A stretch of DNA of 36,580 bases, taken from assembly GCA_017860635.1 (NCBI GenBank), contig JAGDMK010000025.1:1-36580 (forward strand), in the 5' to 3' direction. The notes under the pieces are model-generated. The model saw only the letters and a program-made list of their open reading frames with translations. It was not told the DNA's origin and searched no databases. The translations under genes were made by a program, and so were the position numbers. Every line of letters begins with the position of its first letter. Position 1 is the stretch's first letter. This document shows positions 15,811 through 24,430 of this stretch, in pieces. The stretch is from Bacteroidota bacterium. Lineage in GTDB: Bacteria; Bacteroidota; Ignavibacteria; UBA10030; UBA6906.

Positions 15811-16804
15811 GTGAGCACAGAACGGATGAGCAGAGGAGGGACAGGCACATCGATGGCGGACTTCCCCATACTGCGCGGGAGGACGAACAACTGCGCTCCG
15901 GCACTTCTTTTCTTGTCCAGAGCGAGGGCCGAAAGGAGCCGTTTCATGTCGAGTCGCGCGGGAAGGCGCGCGGGCAGTCCCACCGCATCCATCACACGCT
16001 TCATGCGGAGAAGATCGCGCACATCGAGAAGACCCAGCGTAACGGCGAGCTTCCCTTCGAGGATCATGCCGATGGCGACGGCCTCCCCGTGCCTGAGCTG
16101 GAACGAAGTCGCCGCTTCAATCGCATGGCCCAGCGTGTGGCCGAGATTCAGCACCTTGCGCAAGCCTGATTCCCGTTCGTCCCGGGCCACGACCGCAGCC
16201 TTGAGACCGACGGACGTGGCGATCACTTTCGAAAGAAGGCGCACATGCGCAGGCGTGATGTCATGCGCTTTTCGTTCCAGGAGAGAGAAGAATTTCGCAT
16301 CCAGGGCGACAGCGATCTTCAGGACCTCCGCCATGCCGTTCCGGAATTCGGCCCTATTCCCACTTTGCCGCCGACGCTGCTGTCCACCTGAGCCAGAAGT
16401 GTCGTGGGCACCTGAACGAAAGGAACGCCACGGAGGACCGTTGCCGCCGTAAAGCCTGCGAGGTCACCGACCACTCCTCCCCCGAGCGCAACCACCACAC
16501 TTCCTCGCCGGACGTTGTTCTCAAGGAGGGCTGTGATGACGGCATAGTAGACGTCAATGGACTTGGACTTCTCTCCGGCGGGGATGTCGATCAGCAGCGC
16601 ATCCAAACCGGCCCGGTGGAGATCATGCATGACAGCGCGGCCGTACAACCTGCCAACATTCTCGTCGGTCACCACGAAGACCGAGCGTCCGCGCCACTGC
16701 CGGAGCAGCAGCGCCGGTAGTTCATGCAAGGCTCCGGCTCCGATCAGAACCGGGTACCGGCGATCGTTTCCCGCGGGAAGGCGTACAAGAAGCTTTTCGT
16801 TCAT
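15807..16804 (-). pseudogene. aroB: 3-dehydroquinate synthase, frameshifted by an internal deletion
   Basis: Two frames together make one AroB. The first 150 codons (16804 to 16355) run from [12 protein letters not shown] through [11 protein letters not shown] (NAD site) and [17 protein letters not shown]. They then enter the wrong frame and stop at 16319. The second frame resumes at 16349 with [17 protein letters not shown] and includes NLGHTLGHAIE and HGEAVAIGM (zinc ligands) to the end. Family members have about 31 residues between GKVGI and the REFRNG-type motif; only 5 nt remain here. A loss of 88 nt would restore 1086 nt, a normal ~361-aa enzyme. The lost segment normally carries the GKN-x-x-G-A-F-x-Q-P region. 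This is either a real lesion or an assembly gap. No clear ribosome site precedes the ATG. It heads the aro operon. Confidence 0.85.
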
Positions 16805-16810
16805 GCATTC

Positions 16811-16839
16811 AGAGTACGGCAAGGTGCGGAAAAAGTCAA
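16811..16839 (-). promoter_or_regulatory. Possible promoter of the aro operon, leaderless arrangement
   Basis: On the minus strand TTGACT (16834-16839) and TACTCT (16811-16816) are 17 bp apart. The -10 ends only six bases before the aroB ATG, which has no Shine-Dalgarno site, so transcription would begin at or next to the start codon. The -35 is good and the -10 weak. Confidence 0.4.
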
Positions 16840-16876
16840 CTGTAGAATCTGAGCCCCCTATTCCGTATGTTCTTGT

Positions 16877-17617
16877 GTGCCGCCGGCACATGCAGAACCG
16901 TGCACTCACAGCCCCGATAGCACTCCCCTGGAAAAGCACCTCGTCCGTTCGATGTTTGACGCAATTGCGCACCGGTATGACCTGCTGAACCACATGCTGA
17001 GCGGGGGTGCCGATCTCTACTGGCGCCGTAAAGCCGTGGCGTCGCTCCGGGACCTGCGGCCGCGGAGGATTCTGGATGTCGCGACGGGAACCGCGGATTT
17101 TGCCATCGCGGCTCTCCGCCTCAAGCCGGACGAGGTGATCGGCGTGGACATCGCAGAGAACATGCTGGCCATCGGAAGAGCGAAGATCCAGCGGATGGGC
17201 GCCGGAGAGGTGATCCACCTGAGAACCGGCGAGGCAGAACACCTTGAGTTCGGGGACAATGCATTCGATGCGGCGATGGTCGCGTTCGGCGCCCGCAACT
17301 TCGAACATCTGCACCAGGGACTCCGCGAGATGCAGAGAGTGCTGCGGCCCGGAGGGCGCATCGTGGTGCTTGAGTTCTCCCGACCGACGGCCTTCCCGCT
17401 CCGGCAGCTCTATCTCTTCTACTTCCGGAGGATTCTCCCGCTCCTGGGCAGATCCATTTCGAAAGACCGGGATGCGTACACATACCTGCCGGATACTGTC
17501 ATGAAGTTCCCCCAGGGAGAGGAGTTCCTCGCCATCCTGAAGGAAGCCGGCATCCGTTCGCCACGCCAGCACCGACTGACGTTCGGCATCGTCACTATCT
17601 ACACAGGAGAAAAATGA
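16877..17617 (+). CDS. ubiE: Demethylmenaquinone C-methyltransferase (UbiE/MenG)
   Basis: A 246-aa SAM-dependent methyltransferase. SAM motif I is [13 protein letters not shown] (65-77), followed by [15 protein letters not shown], the UbiE/COQ5 signature [18 protein letters not shown], and [17 protein letters not shown] near the C-terminus. In a menaquinone organism it catalyses the last step, methylating demethylmenaquinone. The GTG start at 16877 is the first in the frame and lacks a ribosome site; conserved sequence begins around residue 19, so the true start could lie slightly downstream. Its TGA overlaps the mqnD ATG (ATGA), linking the two genes in one translation unit. It diverges from aroB with only 72 bp between them. 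Confidence 0.93.
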   Translation: MPPAHAEPCTHSPDSTPLEKHLVRSMFDAIAHRYDLLNHMLSGGADLYWRRKAVASLRDLRPRRILDVATGTADFAIAALRLKPDEVIGVDIAENMLAIGRAKIQRMGAGEVIHLRTGEAEHLEFGDNAFDAAMVAFGARNFEHLHQGLREMQRVLRPGGRIVVLEFSRPTAFPLRQLYLFYFRRILPLLGRSISKDRDAYTYLPDTVMKFPQGEEFLAILKEAGIRSPRQHRLTFGIVTIYTGEK

Positions 17618-18459
17618 TCGCGCCAGCTGACCGCGTAATCCGCGTCGGACACAGTCCCGACCCCGATGATGCCTTCATGTTCTACGGACTTGCCAGCGGA
17701 AAGGTGAAACTCGAAGGAATCACCATCGAACACATGCTCGAGGACATCCAGTCGCTGAACGTCCGCGCCATGAAAGCCGAGCTCGAGGTCACGGCAATCT
17801 CGGCTCATGCGTTCCCCGCCGTAGCGGAACACTACTGGATCATGCGGACCGGCGCAAGCATGGGCGAGGGATACGGACCCGTGATCATTTCACGGAAATA
17901 CAGGACGCTGGAAGAGTTGAAGGGAAAGCTCGTAGGAACCCCCGGCCCCCTGACCACCGCAACGCTCCTCTTCCGCACATTTACGCAGGGCATCCGGCAT
18001 ATCGACATGCCTTTCGATGCCATCATGGAGGCGGTCGACAACGGAAGTGTGGACGCCGGACTGCTTATCCATGAAGGGCAGATCACCTACCAGTCGCTCG
18101 GGTACAATAAGATCCTGGACTTCGGAGAGTTCTGGGACGGAGAAACCGGCGGACTCCCGTTGCCGCTGGGACTTGATGTGGTGCGGAAGGACCTCGGCAT
18201 GAACCTGGCAACGATACTCTCCCGTGGATTGAAGGAGAGCATCGCCTACGGCTACGCCCATCAGGACGAGGCAATCCCTTACGCCATGCGATGGGGCCGG
18301 GGGATTGACTACGCGCTGGGCGAGAAGTTCGTGAAGATGTACGTGAGCGACCTGACGATCGACATGGGCGAAAAGGGACTGCGGGGTCTGCAGATGTTGT
18401 TCGCGAGGGCAGCGGAGAAAGGGGTGGTGCAAGAGGTCCCGACGATAGAACTTGTCTGA
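17614..18459 (+). CDS. mqnD: 1,4-dihydroxy-6-naphthoate synthase (MqnD)
   Basis: A 281-aa protein of the MqnA/MqnD family, which share a periplasmic-binding-protein fold but are cytoplasmic enzymes. It opens with the MqnD signature [16 protein letters not shown] (the SPxPDD loop), followed by [13 protein letters not shown], the [19 protein letters not shown] strand-helix and [20 protein letters not shown]. MqnD converts cyclic dehypoxanthinyl futalosine to 1,4-dihydroxy-6-naphthoate, the step after MqnC, whose gene lies just downstream on the opposite strand. Its length matches the family. It is translationally coupled to ubiE. Confidence 0.93.
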   Translation: MIAPADRVIRVGHSPDPDDAFMFYGLASGKVKLEGITIEHMLEDIQSLNVRAMKAELEVTAISAHAFPAVAEHYWIMRTGASMGEGYGPVIISRKYRTLEELKGKLVGTPGPLTTATLLFRTFTQGIRHIDMPFDAIMEAVDNGSVDAGLLIHEGQITYQSLGYNKILDFGEFWDGETGGLPLPLGLDVVRKDLGMNLATILSRGLKESIAYGYAHQDEAIPYAMRWGRGIDYALGEKFVKMYVSDLTIDMGEKGLRGLQMLFARAAEKGVVQEVPTIELV

Positions 18460-18460
18460 T

Positions 18461-18484
18461 GCATCGGGGCAGGCATCGGGGCAC
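18461..18484 (+). repeat. 12-bp tandem duplication after mqnD
   Basis: GCATCGGGGCAG at 18461-18472 is followed directly by GCATCGGGGCAC at 18473-18484, just past the mqnD stop in the 234-bp space shared with the convergent mqnC. No T-run terminator is seen here. Confidence 0.7.
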
Positions 18485-18693
18485 CATACGCCGGCGGAGG
18501 TCCGGTCACTTGGGCAACCCGCTCCCAGGAGTCCGCGCACCCAGTCCAGGAGGATGCCAGGGGATTGCGAGCGAGGTGCGTGACGTGAGAAACCGGATGT
18601 CCGCACGGTGCTGCAATCAGAGGTTAGTCATCGGGATGCTTCAACCTGTCAATGGAGAACGTTTCGTCTCCGAAGGTCCGGGAGGCACCGCCC

Positions 18694-19791
18694 TTACGCC
18701 GCCTCGGCAGGGGGTGGATAGACGTTGAGAATCTCGTAGACCGTGTTCCGCTGCGCCGCCTCAAATCCCGCGTCGTGAATCATCCGGATGCACTCTTCAG
18801 TGTCTGTCGTGTTCACGAAATTCGCAGCCGCGTGCACATTCTCTTCCTGCAGTGTACCGCCGAAATCATCCGCACCGAAATGAAGCGCAATCTGCCCCAC
18901 CTTCTTCCCCTCCGAAAACCATGATGCCTGGATGTGCGGCACGTTGTCGAGATACAGGCGCGAGAGCGCCAGGATCTGCAGGTAGCGTGTCGGCGTCGCA
19001 TAGTGAGGAATGATCTTCTCCAGCGGCGTGTTGCCAGGTTTGAAGCTCCACGGGACAAACGCGGTGAATCCGTGATACTCATCCTGCAGCGCCCGCACGA
19101 CCTCGAGATGGTCGATGATGTCCTCGTCCTGCTCGAGATGGCCGTACATCATTGTCGCGGTGCTCTTGTACCCGATGCGGTGCGCCTCCCGCATCACGTG
19201 CAGCCAGTCGGCGCTGGTTCCCTTCCGGCTGCTGATCTTTCGCTTGACACGGTCGGAGAGGATTTCCGCTCCTCCGCCCGGCAGCGTCCGCAGGCCCGCA
19301 TCCCACAGTTGCGCAAGCACTTCGGGCACACTGAACCCCGAAACCTCAGCCATGCCCAGCACTTCCGATGTGGAAAAGAAATGCGGATGTATGGAGGGGA
19401 CCTCCCGTACCGTCCGCTCCACGAGTTCCAGATAGTAGCTCAGCGGCAGCGCCGGATTGACACCGCCCTGGAGGAGAACCGTCGTGACACCCCGTGCCGC
19501 CGCTTCTTTGAACTTCGCAATGAGATCGTCAACGCTGTGCGTGTACTCCCCCGATTCGCCGGGATGCCTGTAGAACGCACAGAATATGCAGTCAATCGTA
19601 CAGACATTTGTGTAGTTCGGATTGGTGTCGATCACAAACGTGACACGGGGATCCGGGTTGATCCGGAAGCGGACCTCGTTGGCTGCTTCGGCGAGGTCCA
19701 GAAGATCGCCCCGTTGGAGAAGTGCCAGACCTTCTTCCCGGGTCATGCGTTCCTGCTTCCGTATCTTTTGAAAAACCTGCTCCAGCGTCAT
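18694..19791 (-). CDS. mqnC: Cyclic dehypoxanthinyl futalosine synthase (MqnC), radical SAM
   Basis: A 365-aa radical-SAM enzyme. The cluster motif is C64-x3-C68-x2-C71 in NVCTIDCIFCAFYR. Family features include TTVLLQGGVNPALPLSYYLE, GAEILSDRVKRKISSRKG, STATMMYGHLE and a C-terminal LHFGADDFGGTL. MqnC cyclises dehypoxanthine futalosine in the futalosine menaquinone route. It starts 42 bp after the stop of the MqnE-MqnA fusion gene and is probably co-transcribed with it. It converges with mqnD, which carries the next step. The two radical-SAM proteins are paralogous, but the CTIDCIFC spacing and the FYR after it favour MqnC for this one. Confidence 0.94.
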   Translation of the reverse strand: MTLEQVFQKIRKQERMTREEGLALLQRGDLLDLAEAANEVRFRINPDPRVTFVIDTNPNYTNVCTIDCIFCAFYRHPGESGEYTHSVDDLIAKFKEAAARGVTTVLLQGGVNPALPLSYYLELVERTVREVPSIHPHFFSTSEVLGMAEVSGFSVPEVLAQLWDAGLRTLPGGGAEILSDRVKRKISSRKGTSADWLHVMREAHRIGYKSTATMMYGHLEQDEDIIDHLEVVRALQDEYHGFTAFVPWSFKPGNTPLEKIIPHYATPTRYLQILALSRLYLDNVPHIQASWFSEGKKVGQIALHFGADDFGGTLQEENVHAAANFVNTTDTEECIRMIHDAGFEAAQRNTVYEILNVYPPPAEAA

Positions 19792-19833
19792 CGTCTGCCT
19801 TCCCGGATCCAGTCCATGAGGTGTCCCATCGGT

Positions 19834-21732
19834 TCACATCCTGCTGCCGGGCAGGTCGTTCCGCTCCGGGACCTGTCCCTCCGGCTGCTCGAGTTCACGC
19901 ACCATTCCCGCAAACCTCGTGATGGCTTCCCATTCCCGTTCGCCCAGCCGGTAGTTGAAACCGGTGAGGTACTCTACTGTCTCCATTTCCGTGAGGCCCA
20001 GACGCCGGCCGCTTGCTCCGGCGATCCCCGCGAGGTCCTCGTTGCTTTTCTCCAGAGACGCCTCGAGAGCCCGTGTGATCTGCGCTTTGGATTCCGCCGG
20101 CAGCGAACGCTTCGCAGCCCAGACAGCAAACACAAAGGGCAGCTTCTGCCATTCATACCATTCGCTCGCCAGATCGTAGATCAGGTCGAACCCGGCAAGG
20201 CCGGTCTTCTGATGCCGCAGCGCTTCGTCGCCGATGAGCAGGACGGCATCCAGTCCGGAGTGGTCATTCACACCCCCATGGAGCCGTTCGAAGCGCGCCG
20301 TGATGCCATATTTCTTTTCCAGCAGGACGCGGAGGAGGCGAACGGAGGTCGCGGTATCATCGATGATCCCGATCCGCTTGCCGTCCAGGTCGCGCCACCC
20401 CTCCTTCGAAAAAAGCATGACGCTCTTCACCTGGTCACGCGTGGCCAGACCGTATCCGATCGGTTCCAGTTGCTCTGCCTGCTCGACGTAGTTCATGACA
20501 GAGAACAGGCCGGCGTCTATCATCCCCTTCTCGCTCAGCATGCCCATCCGGCGGGGTTTGACCGGCAGCACTTTGTAGCCAGGGACATGGAGGTGCGCGT
20601 GGAACGCTATTGAGTTCAGGTACGGAATCTTCCCGATCACACGCTCCGCATGGAGATGGAGGGGATTATAATAGACATCCCGTTCGACCGGGATCTTCCC
20701 CGCCGCACGGATGATGCGGATGATCTGATCCTTCTTGAGCGACATCGGACTGATGGCACCGGCATCATGGGCGATTTTTTCTCCCCCGACGGTTCCATCC
20801 ATGTCATCCGCGCCGAAGTTGAGTGCGACGCCGGCCACCTCCTCCGTCAGCATCACCCAGTACGCCTTGATGTGCGGGAAGTTGTCCAGCATGAGCCGTG
20901 AGACGGCAATGGTCTTGAGATCATCGATAGCCGATGTATGCCTGTGCGACGGTTTGATCCCCGTTGCGCCGGGCTGGAACGCAAGAGGGATGAATGTCAG
21001 GAAGCCGCCGGTTTCGTCCTGCAGCTCGCGCAGTTTCATCATATGCTGGAGCCGCTCTTCGATCGTCTCGATGTGACCGTACAGCATGGTGCTGTTCGTG
21101 GGAATGCCCAGACGGTGAGCAGTCCTGTGCACCTCGAGCCATCCCTTCGCGCCGATCTTTTGATTGAAAAGCTGTTTCCGCACCCGCTCCGAGAACACTT
21201 CCGCACCGCCGCCCGGCATCGTGCGCACGCCTGCCGCTTTCAGCTGGCGAAGCACCTCTTCAATGGACATTCTGAACTTCTTGTGAAAGAAGTCGATCTC
21301 CACCGCTGTGAACGCCTTTACGTCTGCGTCCGGGAGAGTGCGGTGCACCGACTCCACAAGATCCAGATACCGCTCCCATGGCCAGTCCGCCGGCATCCCT
21401 CCGGTGATATGCACTTCTTTGATGTCCGGCGTCAGCCGGTCCAGAACATCCCTGGCCGTCATCTCGTAGGCGCCGGCGGCGCCCTTCTTCACTGCGAAAT
21501 CGCAGAACTTGCACGACAGGACACAAATATTGGTATGTTCGATCTTCTGATTGAGGACAAAGTAGACGCCGTCCCCGCTCCGGGACTTCTGCACGGTATG
21601 GGCCATTTTGCCCAGCCCGATGATGTCCGGAGTCCTGTACAGGATGAGTCCGTCTTCCAATGACAGTCTCTCGCCCTTCTGGACTTTCGCCCAGACGGGC
21701 CCGAGTTCTTTATCTCTGAATGTGATGTCCAT
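19834..21732 (-). CDS. mqnEA: Fused aminofutalosine synthase (MqnE) - chorismate dehydratase (MqnA)
   Basis: One 632-aa frame. Residues 1-362 are MqnE, a radical-SAM enzyme with C70-x3-C74-x2-C77 (NICVLSCKFCDFAVKKG), EVHITGGMPADWPW, MPGGGAEVFSERVRKQLF and NFGADDMDGTVGGEKI. From residue 364 a complete MqnA domain follows: RVIGKIPYLNSIAFHAHL, KGMIDAGLFSVMNYVEQ, KRIGIIDDTATSVRLLRVLL, DAVLLIGDEALR and YDLASEWYEWQKLPFVFAVW. MqnA dehydrates chorismate to 3-enolpyruvylbenzoate, which MqnE joins to SAM-derived adenosine, so the domains do consecutive steps. The junction is direct, with no stop or shift. No separate mqnA is present in the window. mqnC follows 42 bp downstream. Confidence 0.93.
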   Translation of the reverse strand: MDITFRDKELGPVWAKVQKGERLSLEDGLILYRTPDIIGLGKMAHTVQKSRSGDGVYFVLNQKIEHTNICVLSCKFCDFAVKKGAAGAYEMTARDVLDRLTPDIKEVHITGGMPADWPWERYLDLVESVHRTLPDADVKAFTAVEIDFFHKKFRMSIEEVLRQLKAAGVRTMPGGGAEVFSERVRKQLFNQKIGAKGWLEVHRTAHRLGIPTNSTMLYGHIETIEERLQHMMKLRELQDETGGFLTFIPLAFQPGATGIKPSHRHTSAIDDLKTIAVSRLMLDNFPHIKAYWVMLTEEVAGVALNFGADDMDGTVGGEKIAHDAGAISPMSLKKDQIIRIIRAAGKIPVERDVYYNPLHLHAERVIGKIPYLNSIAFHAHLHVPGYKVLPVKPRRMGMLSEKGMIDAGLFSVMNYVEQAEQLEPIGYGLATRDQVKSVMLFSKEGWRDLDGKRIGIIDDTATSVRLLRVLLEKKYGITARFERLHGGVNDHSGLDAVLLIGDEALRHQKTGLAGFDLIYDLASEWYEWQKLPFVFAVWAAKRSLPAESKAQITRALEASLEKSNEDLAGIAGASGRRLGLTEMETVEYLTGFNYRLGEREWEAITRFAGMVRELEQPEGQVPERNDLPGSRM

Positions 21733-22094
21733 GGTGCTGTCGGTTTCTCTGTTTGAATTGATACAGCGACGGTGCTATTCCTGTATGATCCCTGAAGGCT
21801 ATAGGGTTCTGTTTATGGGAGGAACGCACATTGTGGTCTTTGTTGCGTACACTCAATGAGTTGCGCTGGCTCTTTCGTGAGTCCACCCTGTACCGCACCG
21901 CGCCAGAAACAAACCTGAGCTATCCGGCCCACCAGTGAATTGCGCCGGGCAATGGGTGAGGTCACTGCAGGGTTCGTCTGACGAAACCTGCCGTGCCCTG
22001 CATCATGGTGAAATCGCTCCCTGAGATCGTTCCAACAGACAATCAGTCCTCCCGACGATCCACCCGAAAATCGGCAACGCGGGCTGGCGCACCG
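21733..22094 (-). other. Intergenic region upstream of mqnEA (362 bp)
   Basis: This is the longest gene-free stretch. It should hold the promoter for mqnEA-mqnC on the minus strand, but I found no -35/-10 pair close to consensus and no hairpin followed by a T-run that would end the ubiA-ubiX-ubiD transcript. Short open frames here have no recognisable product. Confidence 0.6.
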
Positions 22095-23882
22095 TCACCG
22101 CCACATCCGCTCCCACCGCTCGTCAACTTTCCTGCGGACGTCCTCCGTCATCGTGAGCGCCTTGGGATATCCGGTTTTCCAGGTAGCGTCTATACCCATA
22201 ACACCGGAGTAGACCGGACTGATCCCGATCAGCTCCTGCCGTGTGAAGGCGATGTCGCGCTCGCAGTCAAACCGCGTAAAGACTCCCCAGATATAGTTCT
22301 CGCGGTCCTGGATGTCCACATCCTCGCTCACCGCAGCGATCATCGTCACGCCAGTCAGTGCCGGGTGGCGGACCAGTGTTTCGATGATCCGCCGGCCTCC
22401 TTCCCGCACCTTGACCAGCAGCAGCGTTTCGTGCACGAACCGGCAATCCACGATCGCGCTGTCCGTTTCCTTCACCGCCCGGAGGGCATCGGGCGACGGC
22501 AGTTGCTGCCTGCGTCTGATCACCACATCGGGCCGGATTTTGCGGGTTGCATCCAGGATCATCTTGCTGCCGAGATTCATCGTATAGCTTGTGAAGTCAA
22601 GCGTGTCCAGAGGCACTTTGGGGATCAGCACAAAATCGTGGTGGGGATCGAAATGGTCCCTCACCTCCTTCATCACCTCATCGAAATTCCGGACGTTCAC
22701 GCCTTCGCTCACGAGGACCAGGGATTTGGTCAGCGCGAGCTGGGACATGCCCATGAGGCCGAGTGCAGTCTTCATCGCCTCTTTGCCGTACCGCTGGTCG
22801 ACGGCGACGACAAGGAGATTGTGAAAGCCCGCTTCGTAATACGCCCACATCGAGGTGATTTCAGAATGGATGAGACGGGCAAGCGGACCAAGGATCAGCT
22901 GCGTCGCATCGCCGAGAAACTTGTCTTCCATGGGGGGAATCCCGACGACCGTCGCGGGGTAGAGGGGATTCCGCTTCCGGGTTATTGCCGTCAGGTGAAA
23001 GACCGGATACTCCGCTGCATGTGAGTAGTGGCCGAAGTGATCGCCGAACGGACCCTCCATGCGGCGTTCGCCGGGGCGCACCACTCCCTCGAGCACGAAT
23101 TCTGCGTGGGCAGGGACATCGATGCTGATGGTCGCACCGCGCGTGAACTCCGTGCGCTTCCCCCTGAGGAATCCGGCAAACATGGCCTCGTCGATGTTCT
23201 CGGGAAGCGCAGCAATCGTAGCCATGAGCAGCGCGGGGTCGGTTCCGATGGCAACGGCGAGCTCGAGGGACTGACCCAGCTTCTCCGCCTGCACATGATG
23301 GAACCCTCCCCCCTTCTGGATCTGCCAGTGCATACCCGTTGTCGCAGCATCGAAGACATGCATCCGGTACATGCCCATGTTGCGTTTGTGCGTCAGCGGA
23401 TCGTAGGTAATCACCTGAGGCAGCGTGATAAACCTCCCCCCATCATCCGGCCAGCAGGTGAGTATCGGAAGCGTATCGAGGTCAGGTTGTTCGACAACCT
23501 GCCGGGCGAGACCGGTGCGGACGCGGGTGACGGGTGCCGAAAGGAATCTGCGTGCAAGCTTCCGGTGCTTCAGCACAGAGGCGGGACGGGGTGGAAGAAT
23601 ATCACCGAGAAATGCGATGAGCTCCTCACCCAGCTGCTCCGGATGTTTCTGAAGGGCCAGCTCGCAGCGCAGGTCGCTGGCCATCGCATTGACGAGGACC
23701 GGATAGGGCGAGCCTTTGACCTGTTCGAACAGCAACGCCGGACGGCGTTCACGGACGGCGCGGCGCGCGATCTCCGTGATCTCGAGATACGGATCCACCT
23801 CGTCATGCACCCGGTGAAGCTCCCCCACACTTTCCAGATACAGCGCAAAGTCTCCGATTGTCCGGAACGCAGCCGGGTTCAC
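22095..23882 (-). CDS. ubiD: UbiD-family decarboxylase (prenylated-FMN dependent)
   Basis: A 595-aa UbiD-type (de)carboxylase. Visible blocks: FRTIGDFALYLESVGELHRV at the N-terminus, PALLFEQVKGSPYPVLVNAMAS, RNMGMYRMHVFD (prenyl-FMN/metal region), EGPFGDHFGHYS with the catalytic glutamate region, and GHDATWK-like GIDATWKTGYP at the end. In the futalosine route a UbiD homolog decarboxylates the 6-naphthoate ring after prenylation. The GTG at 23882 is chosen: it overlaps the ubiX stop (GTGA), has GGAGGAGG just upstream, and gives the family N-terminus. The frame is open upstream to 24044, but that part lies over ubiX. UbiX supplies its cofactor. Confidence 0.94.
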   Translation of the reverse strand: MNPAAFRTIGDFALYLESVGELHRVHDEVDPYLEITEIARRAVRERRPALLFEQVKGSPYPVLVNAMASDLRCELALQKHPEQLGEELIAFLGDILPPRPASVLKHRKLARRFLSAPVTRVRTGLARQVVEQPDLDTLPILTCWPDDGGRFITLPQVITYDPLTHKRNMGMYRMHVFDAATTGMHWQIQKGGGFHHVQAEKLGQSLELAVAIGTDPALLMATIAALPENIDEAMFAGFLRGKRTEFTRGATISIDVPAHAEFVLEGVVRPGERRMEGPFGDHFGHYSHAAEYPVFHLTAITRKRNPLYPATVVGIPPMEDKFLGDATQLILGPLARLIHSEITSMWAYYEAGFHNLLVVAVDQRYGKEAMKTALGLMGMSQLALTKSLVLVSEGVNVRNFDEVMKEVRDHFDPHHDFVLIPKVPLDTLDFTSYTMNLGSKMILDATRKIRPDVVIRRRQQLPSPDALRAVKETDSAIVDCRFVHETLLLVKVREGGRRIIETLVRHPALTGVTMIAAVSEDVDIQDRENYIWGVFTRFDCERDIAFTRQELIGISPVYSGVMGIDATWKTGYPKALTMTEDVRRKVDERWERMWR

Positions 23883-24430
23883 CGGAATTCCTCCTCCCGC
23901 CACCCGGGTGCACCGCGCAGTCCCAGAGTCCCGAGCAGTTTGTCCGTGAATCCCCCGACATAGGCGTCGACCGACTCCGGAACATAATAGAGCGGCGGCG
24001 AGATGGGCATGATGGTCGCCCCGTACCCTGAGAGCCGGGCGCATTGCTCAAGCGTCAGGGTTGAGAGAGGCGTTTCCCGTACGCAGAGAATCAGGGGGAA
24101 GCGCTCTTTCAGGCAGACCTGCGCCGTGCGCGTGATGAGGGTGTCCCCGATGCCCGAGGCAATCCGTCCGATAGTGGAGGTGGACGCGGGGAGGATGACC
24201 AGGCCGTCAAAACGATTGGAGCCGGATGCCGGCGGCGCGGTAAGGTCATCGTCAGAGAAGGTACGCTCGACGAACGGTGCGAGGTCCTTGTCAGTCATCT
24301 TCAGTTCGTCCCGCAGAAGCACCTTGCCCCACTTGCTGACGATCAGGTACTTTGTCGCAGGACATTTCTTCAGAAAATCCAGCGCGTACACCGCTCCGGA
24401 CGATCCCGTTATGCCAACCACGATCTTCAT
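23879..24430 (-). CDS. ubiX: Flavin prenyltransferase UbiX
   Basis: The 183-aa enzyme makes prenylated FMN, the cofactor of UbiD. It starts with the flavin-binding KIVVGITGSSGAVYALDFL, has VILPASTSTIGRIASGIGDTLITR in the middle, and PLILCVRETPLSTLTLE followed by GATIMPISPPLYYVP, all diagnostic of the family. The ATG at 24430 overlaps the ubiA stop (ATGA), and its own stop overlaps the ubiD start (GTGA), so ubiA-ubiX-ubiD are tightly coupled. A GTG two codons upstream (24436) is an alternative start. Confidence 0.95.
   Translation of the reverse strand: MKIVVGITGSSGAVYALDFLKKCPATKYLIVSKWGKVLLRDELKMTDKDLAPFVERTFSDDDLTAPPASGSNRFDGLVILPASTSTIGRIASGIGDTLITRTAQVCLKERFPLILCVRETPLSTLTLEQCARLSGYGATIMPISPPLYYVPESVDAYVGGFTDKLLGTLGLRGAPGWREEEFR

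Noticed and set aside
16344-16349. GAATTC at the aroB junction as a sign of a linker or cloning artefact
   Set aside because: The six bases encode the native Glu-Phe of the REFRNG-type motif in the downstream frame, so they fit natural sequence; an assembly error without a linker remains possible.
16805-17572. N-terminal extension of the aroB frame on the minus strand
   Set aside because: These 256 codons lie antisense to ubiE and show no family similarity; only the part from the ATG at 16804 resembles AroB.
18934-20613. A 559-aa open frame on the plus strand opposite mqnC and mqnEA
   Set aside because: It is antisense to two clearly conserved enzymes, has no recognisable domain, and such mirror frames are expected in GC-rich coding DNA.
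23883-24044. An upstream extension of ubiD by 54 residues
   Set aside because: It overlaps ubiX in another frame; the GTG at 23882 with a strong ribosome site and GTGA overlap gives the normal family N-terminus.
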